From Saccharomycopsis malanga (taxonomy: Eukaryota; Ascomycota; Saccharomycetes; Ascoideales; Saccharomycopsidaceae): a stretch of DNA of 64,000 nucleotides. Position 1 is the stretch's first letter. Each line of letters begins with the position of its first letter. A program made the translations under genes and the position numbers. The stretch covers positions 2,790,001 to 2,854,000 of the forward strand of contig CP025321.1 of the NCBI GenBank assembly GCA_004014935.1, given 5' to 3'. Below the pieces are notes generated by a model. The model ran no database searches and had not been told where the DNA came from. It saw only the letters and a list, made by a program, of their open reading frames with translations. Positions 1 through 10,236 of the stretch are shown here, piece by piece.

Positions 1-1181
1 TCTTCGTCTTTCTTTCGATCAATAAATTTATAGTAAGCTATATCTTCTGGCAAATCTATATTCAAATTCTTCTCTTTGCGTTGTTTGTCTTGATACAGTA
101 AAATATGACTCCTTTTGCTGTAATACTTGGCAGACATTGAGTCATGATCACTAGCGGAACTTTTATTATTGAGTATGTTATTTTTGAACAAGAAGTTCAA
201 GAATATTTTGAAGGATCGATCAGAACACCTACGGATCAATTTACTTTTTATTTTGTTGAATTTTTTATCTTTTGGTCGAAATTGCCATCCAGCAGTGAGT
301 TTTGTAGAAGTATCAAACATTACAACTTGACTTAAAATTCTATTTATTGCAGAAGGTCTTTTTTTAATGAAACTTATTAACACTTGAAAGATAGCAGAGT
401 CAATTTGAGGAATAACAAATTCGCCGTCTGTTATAGTATTTAACAATAAATCTAACAAGCCCATTGCTTCGGCTTTGAGATTCTCGTTAATTAATGGGTG
501 ATTTTTAGCCATTGAAATTGAAACTTCTCCATCAGCACCCGCTGGTTTACGATCTCTTTTACGTGGATCTTTCGGTGGGGTTGGAAGTTGTGCTAATATC
601 ACAATTCCTATGAATTTGATTATCATCAATTTGACGCTAATCAACAGAATAGATGATTGATCAGCAATTGAATCTTCAATTGGGAAATTTGTGGTGAGAT
701 TGGATAATATGACTGTTTTCAATTGTTGTACTTCATCCCATATTTCTTGATATCCTTCTTTTTTTTCCATCACATAAAGAAAAATATGGTTAAAAATCAA
801 CGAGGATACTTGTAAACTCTTTTGGAATAACCTTGGACTATTTAAGCAATGGTCTTTCTGTATTATGCTTAATAATGCTTTGGGGAGACTTGCAGATGAT
901 ATTTTCTTTATATTCTTGTCTATTTCCTCATCCTCAAATACTTTTATGAAAAATCCAAGACAATCATCCATTAATTGCACATCCAAACCGTTCTTATCCT
1001 CCGTTATGATCTGCACTACAGATCCTATTGCTTCTGGGATTGTGTCTTTGTTAGTCAATACCAACTTCTTAGCAGCATCTACTTGTTGTCTTCCGTTAAA
1101 CCCATTTTCCGTCTCTGATGAAGCACCACTGCTCGTAGTACTACTTCTGCCTTCCTCATTTGATTTTTGATCAATCTCCAT
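1..1181 (-). CDS. PTA1: PTA1, symplekin-like subunit of cleavage and polyadenylation factor (partial)
   Basis: Open frame running off the left edge; about 393 N-terminal codons are present and the C-terminus is missing. The start is the first in-frame ATG after an upstream stop. Two blocks recall yeast Pta1: NHPLINENLKAEAMGLLDLL followed by an acidic Thr/Asp stretch, and SFIKKRPSAINRILSQVV followed by a basic segment (LIRRCSDRSFKIFLNFLFK). Known role of the family: a scaffold of the CPF complex that binds Ssu72 and Glc7 partners and is needed for 3'-end cleavage, polyadenylation and tRNA processing in the nucleus. The first ~30 residues are a Ser/Thr/Glu-rich low-complexity leader. The match is from memory of the yeast protein, without an alignment, but the blocks are long and collinear. 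Confidence 0.85.
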   Translation of the reverse strand, partial: MEIDQKSNEEGRSSTTSSGASSETENGFNGRQQVDAAKKLVLTNKDTIPEAIGSVVQIITEDKNGLDVQLMDDCLGFFIKVFEDEEIDKNIKKISSASLPKALLSIIQKDHCLNSPRLFQKSLQVSSLIFNHIFLYVMEKKEGYQEIWDEVQQLKTVILSNLTTNFPIEDSIADQSSILLISVKLMIIKFIGIVILAQLPTPPKDPRKRDRKPAGADGEVSISMAKNHPLINENLKAEAMGLLDLLLNTITDGEFVIPQIDSAIFQVLISFIKKRPSAINRILSQVVMFDTSTKLTAGWQFRPKDKKFNKIKSKLIRRCSDRSFKIFLNFLFKNNILNNKSSASDHDSMSAKYYSKRSHILLYQDKQRKEKNLNIDLPEDIAYYKFIDRKKDE

Positions 1182-1931
1182 CTTCGCTGTATAGCCAAAA
1201 TAGCCTGTTGAAATTTTCTCTATTGATGTTTATTGCTGGTCAATTACCGATTTTAACAGTTGAAAATCTCGAAATTTTGTATCCGCCCGTTTACCCTGCT
1301 GTATGCTCTTTATAAGACAAAACTGTATATAGAATGAAACTATAAGTTGTTTCCTTTGATAATACTTCTAATGATAATAATAATGGTTTCCTAGTTTAGT
1401 ACAAATTGTTGTTCAGTATAGGTATTGTTTCTAGCATGGTCTTTCAAGACCCATTTACCGCTATTGTTATTACTCAAATACCTGACACCAATAAGCGGTC
1501 CCGCTTCGTTTAACAGACTTGCCATGTTCAGCATTATAATAAATAATAAATTCTTATACAACTCAGCTTGCAAGTTCTTTCTAAATCTGCTTACGATTAT
1601 AAATGATGTAAAATAAAAATTTACAATTTGAACGTATTACAACGAGGTATGCTTGCACTTACTTTCAGTATGTTCCAACTGGGAAGTATCTAATAATTTT
1701 CCAAAGATAAATCCTTCTCTCTGTTTTCAAAGCAGCTTAGTTAAATTGTTTTTCACCTTTATTATTCAGTTCTCTGTGGTTTCGTTTCTTTACTGGACTA
1801 TAGATCGATACTATGCTAAATTCAAATAAACGGTCGTTAAATTTACTTAAGGAAAAAAGAAGCTAGTAAAGTAGCAGATAAAAAAATACAGAATAGACAA
1901 TTCATATAAACGTCTAGTCACACAGCGTCAG
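1182..1931. other. Intergenic, PTA1 promoter and CNE1 3' side
   Basis: AT-rich spacer. It should hold the PTA1 promoter (PTA1 is read leftward) and the CNE1 terminator. Two overlapping frames of about 60 codons on opposite strands (1391-1616) have no recognisable domain and I do not call them genes. No RNA gene or repeat family member was recognised. Confidence 0.6.
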
Positions 1932-3665
1932 CTAGCTACGTTTAGTAGCAGTGGTCTCTGAGGTCTTTGCAGAGGTATTGGCATTTTCCTCTTCAATTTT
2001 TTCGGCAGTGACATCCTCTTCTACTTCTTCTTGAGCTTCTTTAATTGAGACTTTCTCGGCTGGGGCAGCTTTCTTTGGCACCGCCTTAGCATCAACAGAG
2101 TCATCAATTTCGGAAGTTACTTTCAACAAAATAATAGCAAAAACGCCAAAGAGAATAGTACCAAGGAAACCGAAAACGCCAAGATAGATCAAACCTTCAA
2201 TTGGTTTTTCTCTAAGAACATATTCTGGGTTGCTTCCAAGTTCCAAAATGTAGTCGTTGGCACTGTCAATGAACGATTTAGAAAACTCGACAAAAGAATG
2301 ATATTTTTCAGTCAAGGACTGGACAATGTCATTTTCGTCTTCTTCCTCATTTAGTGGGGCGTCTGGAGCCTTTTCTACCTTCTTCTCAGAATCTTCTTGT
2401 TCTTTCTTGGTTTCGATTTCGAGCTTTTTAGCAGAAGTAGCATTACCGATTTTCTCAGCTTCAAGAATGGAGTGGCCAAGGTAAATATTATCAAACAACA
2501 AATCTTTGTCCATAGTCCACAATTCGAATCCCAAGCCTCCAATTGGCTCCAAGTCACTAGCGTGGGTGTCTTCATAATAATCTGGGTTGGAAATCTTTCT
2601 TGGTGCCCATTCCCCTTTGTAATCTGGGTTTGGAATCAATGGCTGGACCCATTTACCCTTGTAGTCAGGATTAGGAATCAAAGGAGCATTCCATTTTCCA
2701 CAGCCGTGGTTTTCACATTCTGGGTTTGGGATTTCTGGAGCAACCCATTCACCATCTTCCTCGTCATCCCAGTCAGCAGGTTTGGTTGCTTCAGGATCAG
2801 GGATATACTTGGAAGCTTCTTCATCCCAATCGGAAGGTTTAATAGCTTCTGGGTCTGGAATTTTTCTTGGGGCATCTTCATCCCAATCTTCTGGTTTTTC
2901 AGTCTGTTCTGGGTCTGGGATTTCTTCCTCATCAACCCAATCAACTGGTTTAGTATCGGTAGGATCATCAATTTCCTTTGGTGGGTTGAATGCTGGAGTG
3001 AAAAGTTTTTCGTCCAACAAATTGCCTGCCTTGACGACATCCCCATTAATTCTGATTTCGAAATCGTTATCTTTCTTGATGATCAAAGTGTATAAAGTAG
3101 TGTGTTTGGTAACTCTGGCCATTGGAGGAGTTCTCAAGTGTTTTTCTTCGTATTCTCCAGTGTTTGGATCTTTTCTTCTAACAATAAAGTGCACTTTATT
3201 AGTAGCACCGCACTTGTCAGGACCAAACATCACCTGGTAAGGGGTATCATTGTTGAATTCCTGGTCAAGATTACCATCGCTAGAGAGCAACTTGATGTAA
3301 GCACCACCACAACTCAACCCTTCTTGGAATTTAGCTTCATATTGCAAAACCAAATCTTTGTTTTTATTGTCAAAAGGTTTTTTGAAAATATGAGAGATAG
3401 CATGATGAGCTGCTGGGGTTTTCACCACCAAACCTTTGTCACCTTCTAATGCAGGATATACTGAACTCTCTTCAACACTCCATTTGCCAACGTATGAGAA
3501 CTCCCCATCTCTTTTGGCATGAGACACTCTCCAGCGATCTGCCCAAGTGTCGTCGAACTGTTCAAGAATTGCATCTTCCGATACCCCAGTATAAGGAGAA
3601 TACTTTTCGGCAAAAGCCACTGCTGCAAGGACAGCAAGAGGAAGAGTAACTGAACTGAACTTCAT
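1932..3665 (-). CDS. CNE1: Calnexin, ER lectin chaperone
   Basis: 577 residues from the chosen ATG. An in-frame ATG 12 codons upstream is rejected because the inner one starts directly with a signal peptide ([19 protein letters not shown]). Order of parts: signal peptide 1-20; lectin globular domain with the conserved Cys pair near residues 119 and 152; a proline-rich P-domain about 232-365 with four motif-1 repeats (DPT/EATKPxDWD type) and motif-2 repeats ([15 protein letters not shown]); the rest of the lectin fold; one membrane segment about 491-515; and an acidic then Lys/Ala-rich cytosolic tail. The family holds monoglucosylated glycoproteins in the ER for folding and quality control. 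The tail is longer than in S. cerevisiae Cne1, which is tail-poor. There is no KDEL signal, as expected for a membrane calnexin rather than calreticulin. Confidence 0.96.
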   Translation of the reverse strand: MKFSSVTLPLAVLAAVAFAEKYSPYTGVSEDAILEQFDDTWADRWRVSHAKRDGEFSYVGKWSVEESSVYPALEGDKGLVVKTPAAHHAISHIFKKPFDNKNKDLVLQYEAKFQEGLSCGGAYIKLLSSDGNLDQEFNNDTPYQVMFGPDKCGATNKVHFIVRRKDPNTGEYEEKHLRTPPMARVTKHTTLYTLIIKKDNDFEIRINGDVVKAGNLLDEKLFTPAFNPPKEIDDPTDTKPVDWVDEEEIPDPEQTEKPEDWDEDAPRKIPDPEAIKPSDWDEEASKYIPDPEATKPADWDDEEDGEWVAPEIPNPECENHGCGKWNAPLIPNPDYKGKWVQPLIPNPDYKGEWAPRKISNPDYYEDTHASDLEPIGGLGFELWTMDKDLLFDNIYLGHSILEAEKIGNATSAKKLEIETKKEQEDSEKKVEKAPDAPLNEEEDENDIVQSLTEKYHSFVEFSKSFIDSANDYILELGSNPEYVLREKPIEGLIYLGVFGFLGTILFGVFAIILLKVTSEIDDSVDAKAVPKKAAPAEKVSIKEAQEEVEEDVTAEKIEEENANTSAKTSETTATKRS

Positions 3666-4671
3666 TTTTAGGAAAAATTGGTCAATTGTTGTTTGAAACA
3701 CAGGTAATAAATATTATTCACCAGCAATCTGCTCTACTCATCTATATGTTACTATTTCTTTGCCTATATAATGATCTTTCTGCCTATCGTGAAAAACACA
3801 ACGTGGACTTTGCCAAACATGCCTGTCCGATACCCGTCTTTCCAGAAGATTCCATAGTGAGGTTTCAACAAAATCTCCAAATTGGGCGTATAAAGAAAAG
3901 GGTTTGGATTTAGACCCGTAATGCCATCCATATATCGTGGTTGATTGCAGAATCTATTATGTATATCAATGCGTGTAATCCAAGCCGCGTTTTGAAGTAC
4001 TTTCTTCAAGCTGAAGATGTAAAATAAGATCCCATGAGTACTTGTATGGTCAAGTGCGAAAGATACAAAATGGTATGTGTATTCAATATTTTTGAACTTG
4101 ACCATTTGAATTTCTATTGTAAGCTTGTTTGTTTTGTAGAAAGAAATTCATAACTTTTTGTTAAACAATACAATTTGTTAAATTGTCTGCTCTACTAATA
4201 GCGTCTTGTATTTGACTGTAAAAGATAAATATCCATGTATTTTTAGTGTATCAAATATCTGTTTCCTACAAACATACAGCGTCAGAATAAGCTTTATCAT
4301 ATTTTTATTTAAATGCCCAACCAGCTAGGAGCAAGTACAATATTTAAACCATATGAATAGTACGCTAGTCTATATGTTCATCATCAGCACTGCGAAAGTA
4401 AATAAAAATTCAATACTTGAACACTCTCTGTCGTATAATAAATATCCTTAAACTTCCATGTTTGGCTTTGTATTCAATCTTTATGTGGTACAACATAAAC
4501 AGTATCCTGGCTCTAAATTGAGAGAAATGTCTGCATGTACACTAGGGCAATTCCAACTTTCAAAAAAGGGCTATTTTATTAGTAATAGCTCAAAAAAATT
4601 TGATCACATATATTATGCATATCCATGCCATTCAATTATCCTAAATTGGTACATACAAGCACTTACCATAT
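3666..4671. other. Intergenic, 1 kb, CNE1 promoter side
   Basis: Contains the CNE1 promoter at its left end and the 3' side of the next leftward gene at its right end. Frames of up to 125 codons on either strand here lack recognisable domains and have biased composition, so I do not call them. No known unfolded-protein-response element, repeat or RNA gene was recognised by eye. Confidence 0.5.
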
Positions 4672-6723
4672 CTATTTTTCCTCCCATTCAACACTGGTTT
4701 TCACGTATTCAATCTCCTCGGTCAAATCAGCAATGCGGACTTCTTGTTCGAATAACAACTTCAGTGCCGCATTTGGATCTTCTTCTGTTTCAAATAAAAC
4801 AACATTTTCTTCAACTATCCACGAAGACTCATTGATTAAGAAATCACGTAATATTTGTGACTTGTCCACTTCTTCATTGGATAGTCCTTCCAGCAAAAGC
4901 TGCCACACTGGTGAGCCATCAACATTATCCGCTGCTTCAAGTGTCAATATTTCAAAAAAATCCAAGTTAGGGTTTTCCAACAAGATTATCAAATGATCGA
5001 GACGCAACCGTTTGACAGATCCAGAGACCTTTGCTGCTATAAAGTTCTTTATGAAAAGACGCAACAATGGGCCTCTCAAAATACTTAGTAAACGAGTGTT
5101 GTCGCCTAGTTTAGCATACTGCGTGAAGTCGGGATCCTGCAATATGTTCAAGAATCGATTAAGGTCTCTGTTAAGCACAGAAAATATGAGTTGGAATAAC
5201 AAACTGGTGAGATCTTCAATCTGCAATTTTCTCGCATCTGACTGATGTGCCTTACTTCTTTCGAGTAAGATTCTGTTGGATTGAACTGACGTTACTAAGG
5301 ACAGTAAATATTGTGTAAATGCGGTAGCGTTTCCATGCCCTTCTGGCCCCGCTCGTTGGTTGCTAGAATTGCTTTCGTGATCCTTATCACTTGTAGTCTT
5401 TTGGCCGTGTTTGAGACAATAATATTGTGTTTCCAAAATATCCCAGTTGCCTGTTCTCAAATAGTTATTCAACAAAAAAAATGCTGAGAGCTCCCTACAA
5501 TATATGAAAAGGTTTTGCCTATTAATCAACTTGGCAAGCCTTTTACTTGAAGATCGGTTAGAGGCTCCAAAAGGCAGACTTTTGAAATGTTTGATATGGT
5601 TGTGCCGTGGTCCAACCAGATTTTGACTTTTAGACAGAGTATCTGGTGCTTTGAAATACGAGCTTTTGATCTTTGATACAAATTTAATTTGGGATGCCCC
5701 AGCACCTTCGCCAACAAGATCATCATCGATAGCTACATCAAGCCCACCTATAGAAGCAACTTTGTGTCTGGGTTTTCCCTGATGTCTAGCCCTTGAACCA
5801 GTCAACTTGGAGTTGATTCTTCCTCTTCCTAAAGAAGCCAAGTTGAGATGAGAAGCCTGATCTTCAGTGAGAAATTGATCGTCAAAGGTAGTCTCTGTGC
5901 CAATTTTTGTAATTCTGAACCTAGAATTGATAGCCAATATTTTGATGAGCTTTAAAAACGAATTGTACGACTTCTCAAACTTTGTTTCAAGAAACAAATT
6001 TATGGACCTATAATAATAATATTCAATGATATCATCATACAAGGATTCTTTACCTTCATCATCTTTCGAATACATGCTGAATTCAAAATCTTTAAAGTCC
6101 ACTACATGGCCTAAAACTTGTTCGTATATAAAGTTGTTCGTTTTTCTATCTCTTCGATTCAAGCTTAATTCGTATCGGGTTTTCTCTATTATGGGAATCA
6201 ACGGGGTGAACCTTTTATAATGGTCCACATCTATATGACGATCCAATGCTTGCAAAAACAACTGATTAGCTTTTTCTAATCTATTGAACTCCCCTGATAA
6301 TTGATTAAAAAGCAAAATAATATTTTTGTAATATTCCGCACAATGTTTTATAATAACAAAGTTAACGTCGTTCAAATATCCTTCAACCCTTTCAAAGATA
6401 CGATTAAGAGCCTCTTCATATTCATAATGAGCATTGCTTTTATCACTAACAGTATTTGTGGCCCTTGCCCCCGATACGGTTGTTCCTGTTTCCAAAATAT
6501 GATTAAATTTGCTAAGTAATTTGTTAAGAATAAATGACCATAATAAAGTGTGCCTTGCGGGCGATTTATCCTTTAACAATACCACACACTGGCTAAATAA
6601 GGAGCTATATGACAGAGAATTGAAACTTCTTTCTAATGTGGGGTTAAGTGTGTTTGTAATTGATGTTATTATTGATTTAATGCTAACAGTGCCCTCATCG
6701 GCTAAATAAATGGCGTTCGGCAT
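4672..6723 (-). CDS. Unrecognised conserved-looking 683-residue protein
   Basis: A single uninterrupted frame with an ATG start close to the promoter side. Predominantly helical, Leu-rich sequence with no signal peptide and no membrane segment. Residues about 1-280 and 380-683 look like packed helices (for example NLFIYCRELSAFFLLNNYL). They are separated by a basic Ser/Arg/His-rich linker (SRARHQGKPRHKV and following) that is probably disordered. The C-terminus is acidic and ends in a likely coiled coil (LLFEQEVRIADLTEEIEYVK). The look is that of a helical-repeat scaffold or tethering-complex subunit, but I cannot assign a family. The promoter side has a GATGATACGTGC motif at 6911-6922, related to a motif seen at other promoters in this window. 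Confidence 0.75.
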   Translation of the reverse strand: MPNAIYLADEGTVSIKSIITSITNTLNPTLERSFNSLSYSSLFSQCVVLLKDKSPARHTLLWSFILNKLLSKFNHILETGTTVSGARATNTVSDKSNAHYEYEEALNRIFERVEGYLNDVNFVIIKHCAEYYKNIILLFNQLSGEFNRLEKANQLFLQALDRHIDVDHYKRFTPLIPIIEKTRYELSLNRRDRKTNNFIYEQVLGHVVDFKDFEFSMYSKDDEGKESLYDDIIEYYYYRSINLFLETKFEKSYNSFLKLIKILAINSRFRITKIGTETTFDDQFLTEDQASHLNLASLGRGRINSKLTGSRARHQGKPRHKVASIGGLDVAIDDDLVGEGAGASQIKFVSKIKSSYFKAPDTLSKSQNLVGPRHNHIKHFKSLPFGASNRSSSKRLAKLINRQNLFIYCRELSAFFLLNNYLRTGNWDILETQYYCLKHGQKTTSDKDHESNSSNQRAGPEGHGNATAFTQYLLSLVTSVQSNRILLERSKAHQSDARKLQIEDLTSLLFQLIFSVLNRDLNRFLNILQDPDFTQYAKLGDNTRLLSILRGPLLRLFIKNFIAAKVSGSVKRLRLDHLIILLENPNLDFFEILTLEAADNVDGSPVWQLLLEGLSNEEVDKSQILRDFLINESSWIVEENVVLFETEEDPNAALKLLFEQEVRIADLTEEIEYVKTSVEWEEK

Positions 6724-7492
6724 AGCAGCTGGAGCAGAGGTCAGCTCTTTTTAACACGGTTTTTTGAAGACTCGACACAATATTGGAAAGTTTCAAAAAA
6801 ACAGTCCTATTGGGCTTGTTTTAAAAACATCCACTGAAATTACTGTCATCAAATGTATGAAAATAGAGCTAAATAACCATCTTGCTTATGTTAGAAAAGA
6901 GAAGCACCGGGATGATACGTGCATAAACCGACATGCTGTACCATAGTTTTATATAGATGTTAACAATATAATACGTAGAATGTTTGACAGCAATGCTTTA
7001 TACTTTCAATTCCATAAATTCAATCAGAATACTTGAACGGAAAATGGAGGTGAATTTTATATAATTAGATTGAGTATAAGACTATTCAAAAATGGTGTTA
7101 TCTATAAATCTTGTAGCTTCAAGAATTCAAACCCTTTTTTATGATAAAAATTCTTCTTTTCCTTTAAATATGGTAGGACTTACCTTTTTTTTTCTCAACA
7201 ACAATATTTTCCTTCTGGAGGCTCAAAGCAAATTTTTTATATCAGTTGTTATATAAGTTAAAGTAGAAATCTTTCAAAAATAATTCTGAAATCACTTTTG
7301 CTTTTTAATATGTAAAATATTTCACTGAAAGAGTAAGATAGTACTTTAAACGTAACGATTCAATTTCCACTAAATTCACAATGTTCTCATTTTAGTATGC
7401 TTCATTTATTTCGAAATTAACTTTTTAAAAATTCATTATCCTTTACTATTTTTTTTCTTGTTTTTGCACATTGTTCCAAGTTTACTTGTTTT
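6724..7492. other. Intergenic, AT-rich spacer
   Basis: Left end is the promoter of the preceding leftward gene, including GATGATACGTGC at 6911-6922. The rest (about 6960-7490) is very AT-rich with homopolymer runs, and no gene, RNA gene or repeat could be supported. It ends at the ATAAT-repeat tail of SINE copy A. Confidence 0.55.
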
Positions 7493-7802
7493 ATAATAAT
7501 AATAATAATCTTATATTTCAAGCCCAGTACATATCAGTTTCGTATATACGCGCTATGTCTAAGGGGACTTGGTAAAACCCAATCATGTTCTGTATATCGT
7601 TATGTTCTCAGCCAATTGGTTGGAAAGTTAGCACTAGACTTTGGTCTAGGTCGTGTTTCAGACAGTTGCACTTGCCTGTGAAATCAAGTTCAGCATCGTA
7701 AAAAGCAGCGAGTAAAAGTGTCGTCTTAGGAATCGAACCCGTGTTCCTGCTAGGTCTTGTTTTTCTCTTCTACGGGAGCTACAAGTCTCACATTACATAC
7801 CA
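7493..7802 (-). mobile_element. tRNA-derived SINE, copy A (near full length)
   Basis: Minus-strand copy. Reading on the minus strand: a diverged A-box region near 7790-7760; an intact B box GGTTCGATTCC (minus of 7729-7739); then the shared body with CTGTCTGAAA and CCAAAGTCTAGTGC-like blocks; the CGCGTATATACGAAACTGATA block (minus of about 7533-7553); the GTACTGGGCTTGAAATATAAG block; and a tail of ATT repeats (minus of 7493-7509). It carries some extra sequence between the B box and the body compared with copy D. No clear target-site duplication was found, so this is probably an older insertion. It lies about 80 bp past the RPL11 stop codon and may fall in that gene's 3' region. Confidence 0.85.
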
Positions 7803-7883
7803 CTAAAAAAAGAACGGCAATTGTGTTATTAATAGTGGAGACATGGTGTTCATTTATAAAAATCATAGATAGTTAAAAATAAC

Positions 7884-8839
7884 CTATTTATTCAAAACAT
7901 CAGCATCGTATTTTTCCTTGAACCATTTGATGGAGTCTTCCTTGTTGGTCTTGTGGTGGATACCAATCTTACCTTTAGCTCTCTTTCTCAAAGCAACTCT
8001 TCCACCTGGTCTGCCGACAACGACGTAGAAGTCCATACCGTAAATACCAATTGCTGGGTCGTACTTGATACCCAAGTCAATGTGTTCGGAAATACCGAAA
8101 CCAAAGTTACCGGTTTCAGAGAAGTTTCTTTCTCTCAATTGATATTCTTTGACCTTCAAACCTCTTTCCAAGATTTCCTCAGCCTTTGGACCTCTGACGG
8201 TAACGTGGACAGCAATTTTTTCGTTTCTTCTGATACCGAAGGTTCTGACAGTGTATCTAGCCTTGGATTGGACTGGGGTTTGACCAGACAATTGTTCCAA
8301 AACCTTAGAGGCTCTGGTCAATCTGTCACCAGACTCACCAACAGAGATATTCAAGACTAATTTCTCAATGCGCAATTCACGCAATGGGTTTTGGGCTTTA
8401 GATGCGGTAGACTATAGAAAGTTAGTAGATGTTCTTCAAATAGATAGATTGGTGTGTGTAGGTGTTTGGGCGATACTTTAAATTGAAATTCTAGTAAGAT
8501 GTCCTTAACAAAGCTTAAGGATCACCAAGTTCTTTAAAAATTGCATTCTTGATATTTGATATTTGTCTACAAATTATGGTAACTTTTGGCTACTTGAGCA
8601 ACACATAGCTAATCTTCATATTGATGACGTGAACTTGATATCGCCAGTAAATAAAGCTTTTGACTAGGCTCTTTTGAGAAATGACACTATTGATTTTCCC
8701 CATTACGTTGAAAAATTCCCACTCATATTGACAAACGTTTAAATTGTTGCAAACACAACCATTTCATTCACACACTACGACCCACAACACACTTGATAAT
8801 AACCACTGCTAACAGTATTGACAACTGAAAACATACCAT
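7884..8839 (-). CDS. RPL11: 60S ribosomal protein L11 (uL5), intron-containing
   Basis: Spliced on the minus strand: exon 1 is only the ATG (8839-8837), the intron is 8836-8412, and exon 2 is 8411-7884, giving 176 residues. The donor is GTATGT, the branch point TACTAAC is the minus of 8421-8427, and the acceptor CTATAG lies only about 9 bases beyond it. Exon 2 begins [20 protein letters not shown], matching the yeast uL5 N-terminus (SAKAQNPMRDLKIEKLVL). The rest is nearly identical to yeast L11 ([20 protein letters not shown]; ending KYDADVLNK). The protein is part of the large-subunit central protuberance and enters pre-ribosomes with 5S rRNA and uL18. Two GCCCTAA sites about 390-430 bases upstream fit Tbf1-type control of ribosomal protein genes. 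Confidence 0.97.
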
Positions 8840-9222
8840 TTTGTTCCTGATGTTCTATGATTGCTGTTACTTAGGATCCAATCAATCTGTAATAACTAAA
8901 GTAGAAAAAGAGAGATTATAAATTTTTCATACAAAAGCTCAGCTGCACAATATTCGCTGGTACTTTTTTTTTTCTCTTTTTTTTTTATTTTTTTTTTCTC
9001 CTACTATGGAAGTCTTTCCCTCTCTAATTCTCTCATTATAGTTCAATCCCATGCTAGCAGACTGACTATGGGGGTTTGACTGTTCCTCGTCCATGGCCTC
9101 CAACTGCTGCACACTGTACGGTGATGCCCTTCGAAAGTGAAAAGCGTGAATATCATGTGAAACCACACGCTCATTTTTCTGCATTGTGACTGTGGAAAAA
9201 ATCTCATTTTTGTCAGAAAAGT

Positions 9223-9269
9223 GCCCTAAACAGTTTGGAGTGTTTATCAGGTGATCAGGTTAGCCCTAA
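9223..9269 (-). promoter_or_regulatory. Two Tbf1-type sites (GCCCTAA) upstream of RPL11
   Basis: GCCCTAA occurs at 9223-9229 and again at 9263-9269, same orientation, 40 bp (about four helical turns) apart. On the minus strand, in the direction of RPL11 transcription, they read TTAGGGC. In Candida-type yeasts Tbf1 binds TTAGGG-type sites at ribosomal protein promoters, a role taken by Rap1 in Saccharomyces. The link to RPL11 is inferred from position. Confidence 0.6.
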
Positions 9270-9641
9270 AGTACACGGGATTTTTGATAAAGTTGACATG
9301 GGCATGTGAGATAATGCATGGGGTTGCAAGCGAATGTGTTTGGCGGTAGCCGAAGGTGCATTGCTGCAGCTTAAAGAGATGCATGAAAGCCGTTATGCCT
9401 TTTCCCTTTCACGGTAGGAGCAGGCTAAGAAGAGAGCAAACTGGTTTTTTGAGTTTACGTCAAACCTTCATGCCACACAGGGAATCAATTGAGCTAATAT
9501 TTCACGTCTACAACTGCACTAAACCATAAAGGGCCCCTGTATTGTTTGTTGCAAGGGTGGGTTTCTTCAGTCTCTTGAAACCAATTAAAGAAGAGTCCTG
9601 TAGCATAATATCAAGTGTGTATTATAGTTGACAGAGGATAG

Positions 9642-10187
9642 GTATGTTGCAAATTAAAGTGAAGAAAGCATAGGGGATGAATGACCTCCACAGAAGAGAA
9701 AAAACTTGAGGTTCCCAAACGGCAATTTCCATCCGCCGTGAGTTACTTATTTTTATCTTTCCCAGCCTATGAAGATACGCTTGAGAGCACCCAAAAAACT
9801 TTATCGCTGAATGTAACCGATATCAGAGACATTCTGATATGAGAGCTTCCCTAAGATGATTGTCCCGCTGGTGGCTGCAGGTTGACCTCATCCACGTTCG
9901 CTCTTTCCTGACCATACCCTTGTCTCACTGAACTCCAATCCCTCCGGATAAACTCTACGTCATGTTTCCTGGGATCGTGCCTAAGCTAATTAGGGAACAA
10001 AGTATCAACAACCGGCATCCCCAAACTCACAGTGTCCGCTGTCAAAACTCTGGATTGTCGTCTATAAATACTGCTCTTGCTCCCGCCTCATCCCTGGAGC
10101 TGATCTTCCTCTTTTTTTAACGCTTCTTTTCCAGATGTCTTGGTTTAATAACCCTATGCTCATTTTTACTAACACTACTAATTACAG
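9642..10187 (+). other. Putative 5'-leader intron of the 10237 gene
   Basis: A GTATGT donor at 9642-9647, a perfect TACTAAC at 10167-10173 and an acceptor CAG at 10185-10187 make a complete yeast splicing signal set. The joined sequence has in-frame stops before the ATG at 10237, so the intron would lie in the untranslated leader. A 19-codon upstream frame starting at 10135 would be cut by splicing. The 546-base length is long for this window, where the other introns are about 60-425 bases. The donor could also pair with another site; only the branch point and acceptor are strong. Confidence 0.45.
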
Positions 10188-10236
10188 TAGGTGATTAGAC
10201 GCTAAGAAAATACAAACTACTGCCTAGAATCTCATC

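Larger units (their letters stand above)
8840..10236. other. Divergent intergenic region between RPL11 and the zinc-finger gene
   Basis: 1.4 kb, partly less AT-rich than the other spacers. Left part: RPL11 leader and promoter, with long pyrimidine/T runs at 8965-8998 and Tbf1-type sites at 9223-9269. Right part: a likely 5'-leader intron (9642-10187) for the rightward gene. There is also a perfect 8-bp inverted repeat (9820-9827 with 9833-9840). An 81-codon minus frame at 8939-9184 ends in a low-complexity Lys run and is not called. Confidence 0.55.

Noticed and set aside
2397-3095. Long plus-strand frame opposite calnexin
   Set aside because: Aromatic-rich translation that mirrors the repeated P-domain codons of CNE1; a shadow of the real gene.
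3764-4105. 113-codon minus frame between CNE1 and its neighbour
   Set aside because: No domain or clear composition signal, and it lies in the CNE1 promoter region. A clade-specific gene cannot be excluded without comparison.
8939-9184. 81-codon minus frame upstream of RPL11
   Set aside because: Ends in a Lys/Glu low-complexity run made by a poly-pyrimidine tract; no domain, and it overlaps the likely RPL11 leader and promoter.
9854-9935. Possible C/D box snoRNA in the candidate leader intron
   Set aside because: The C-box-like GATGATT has two mismatches to RTGATGA, and no closing stem pairs the ends, although CTGA sequences are present.
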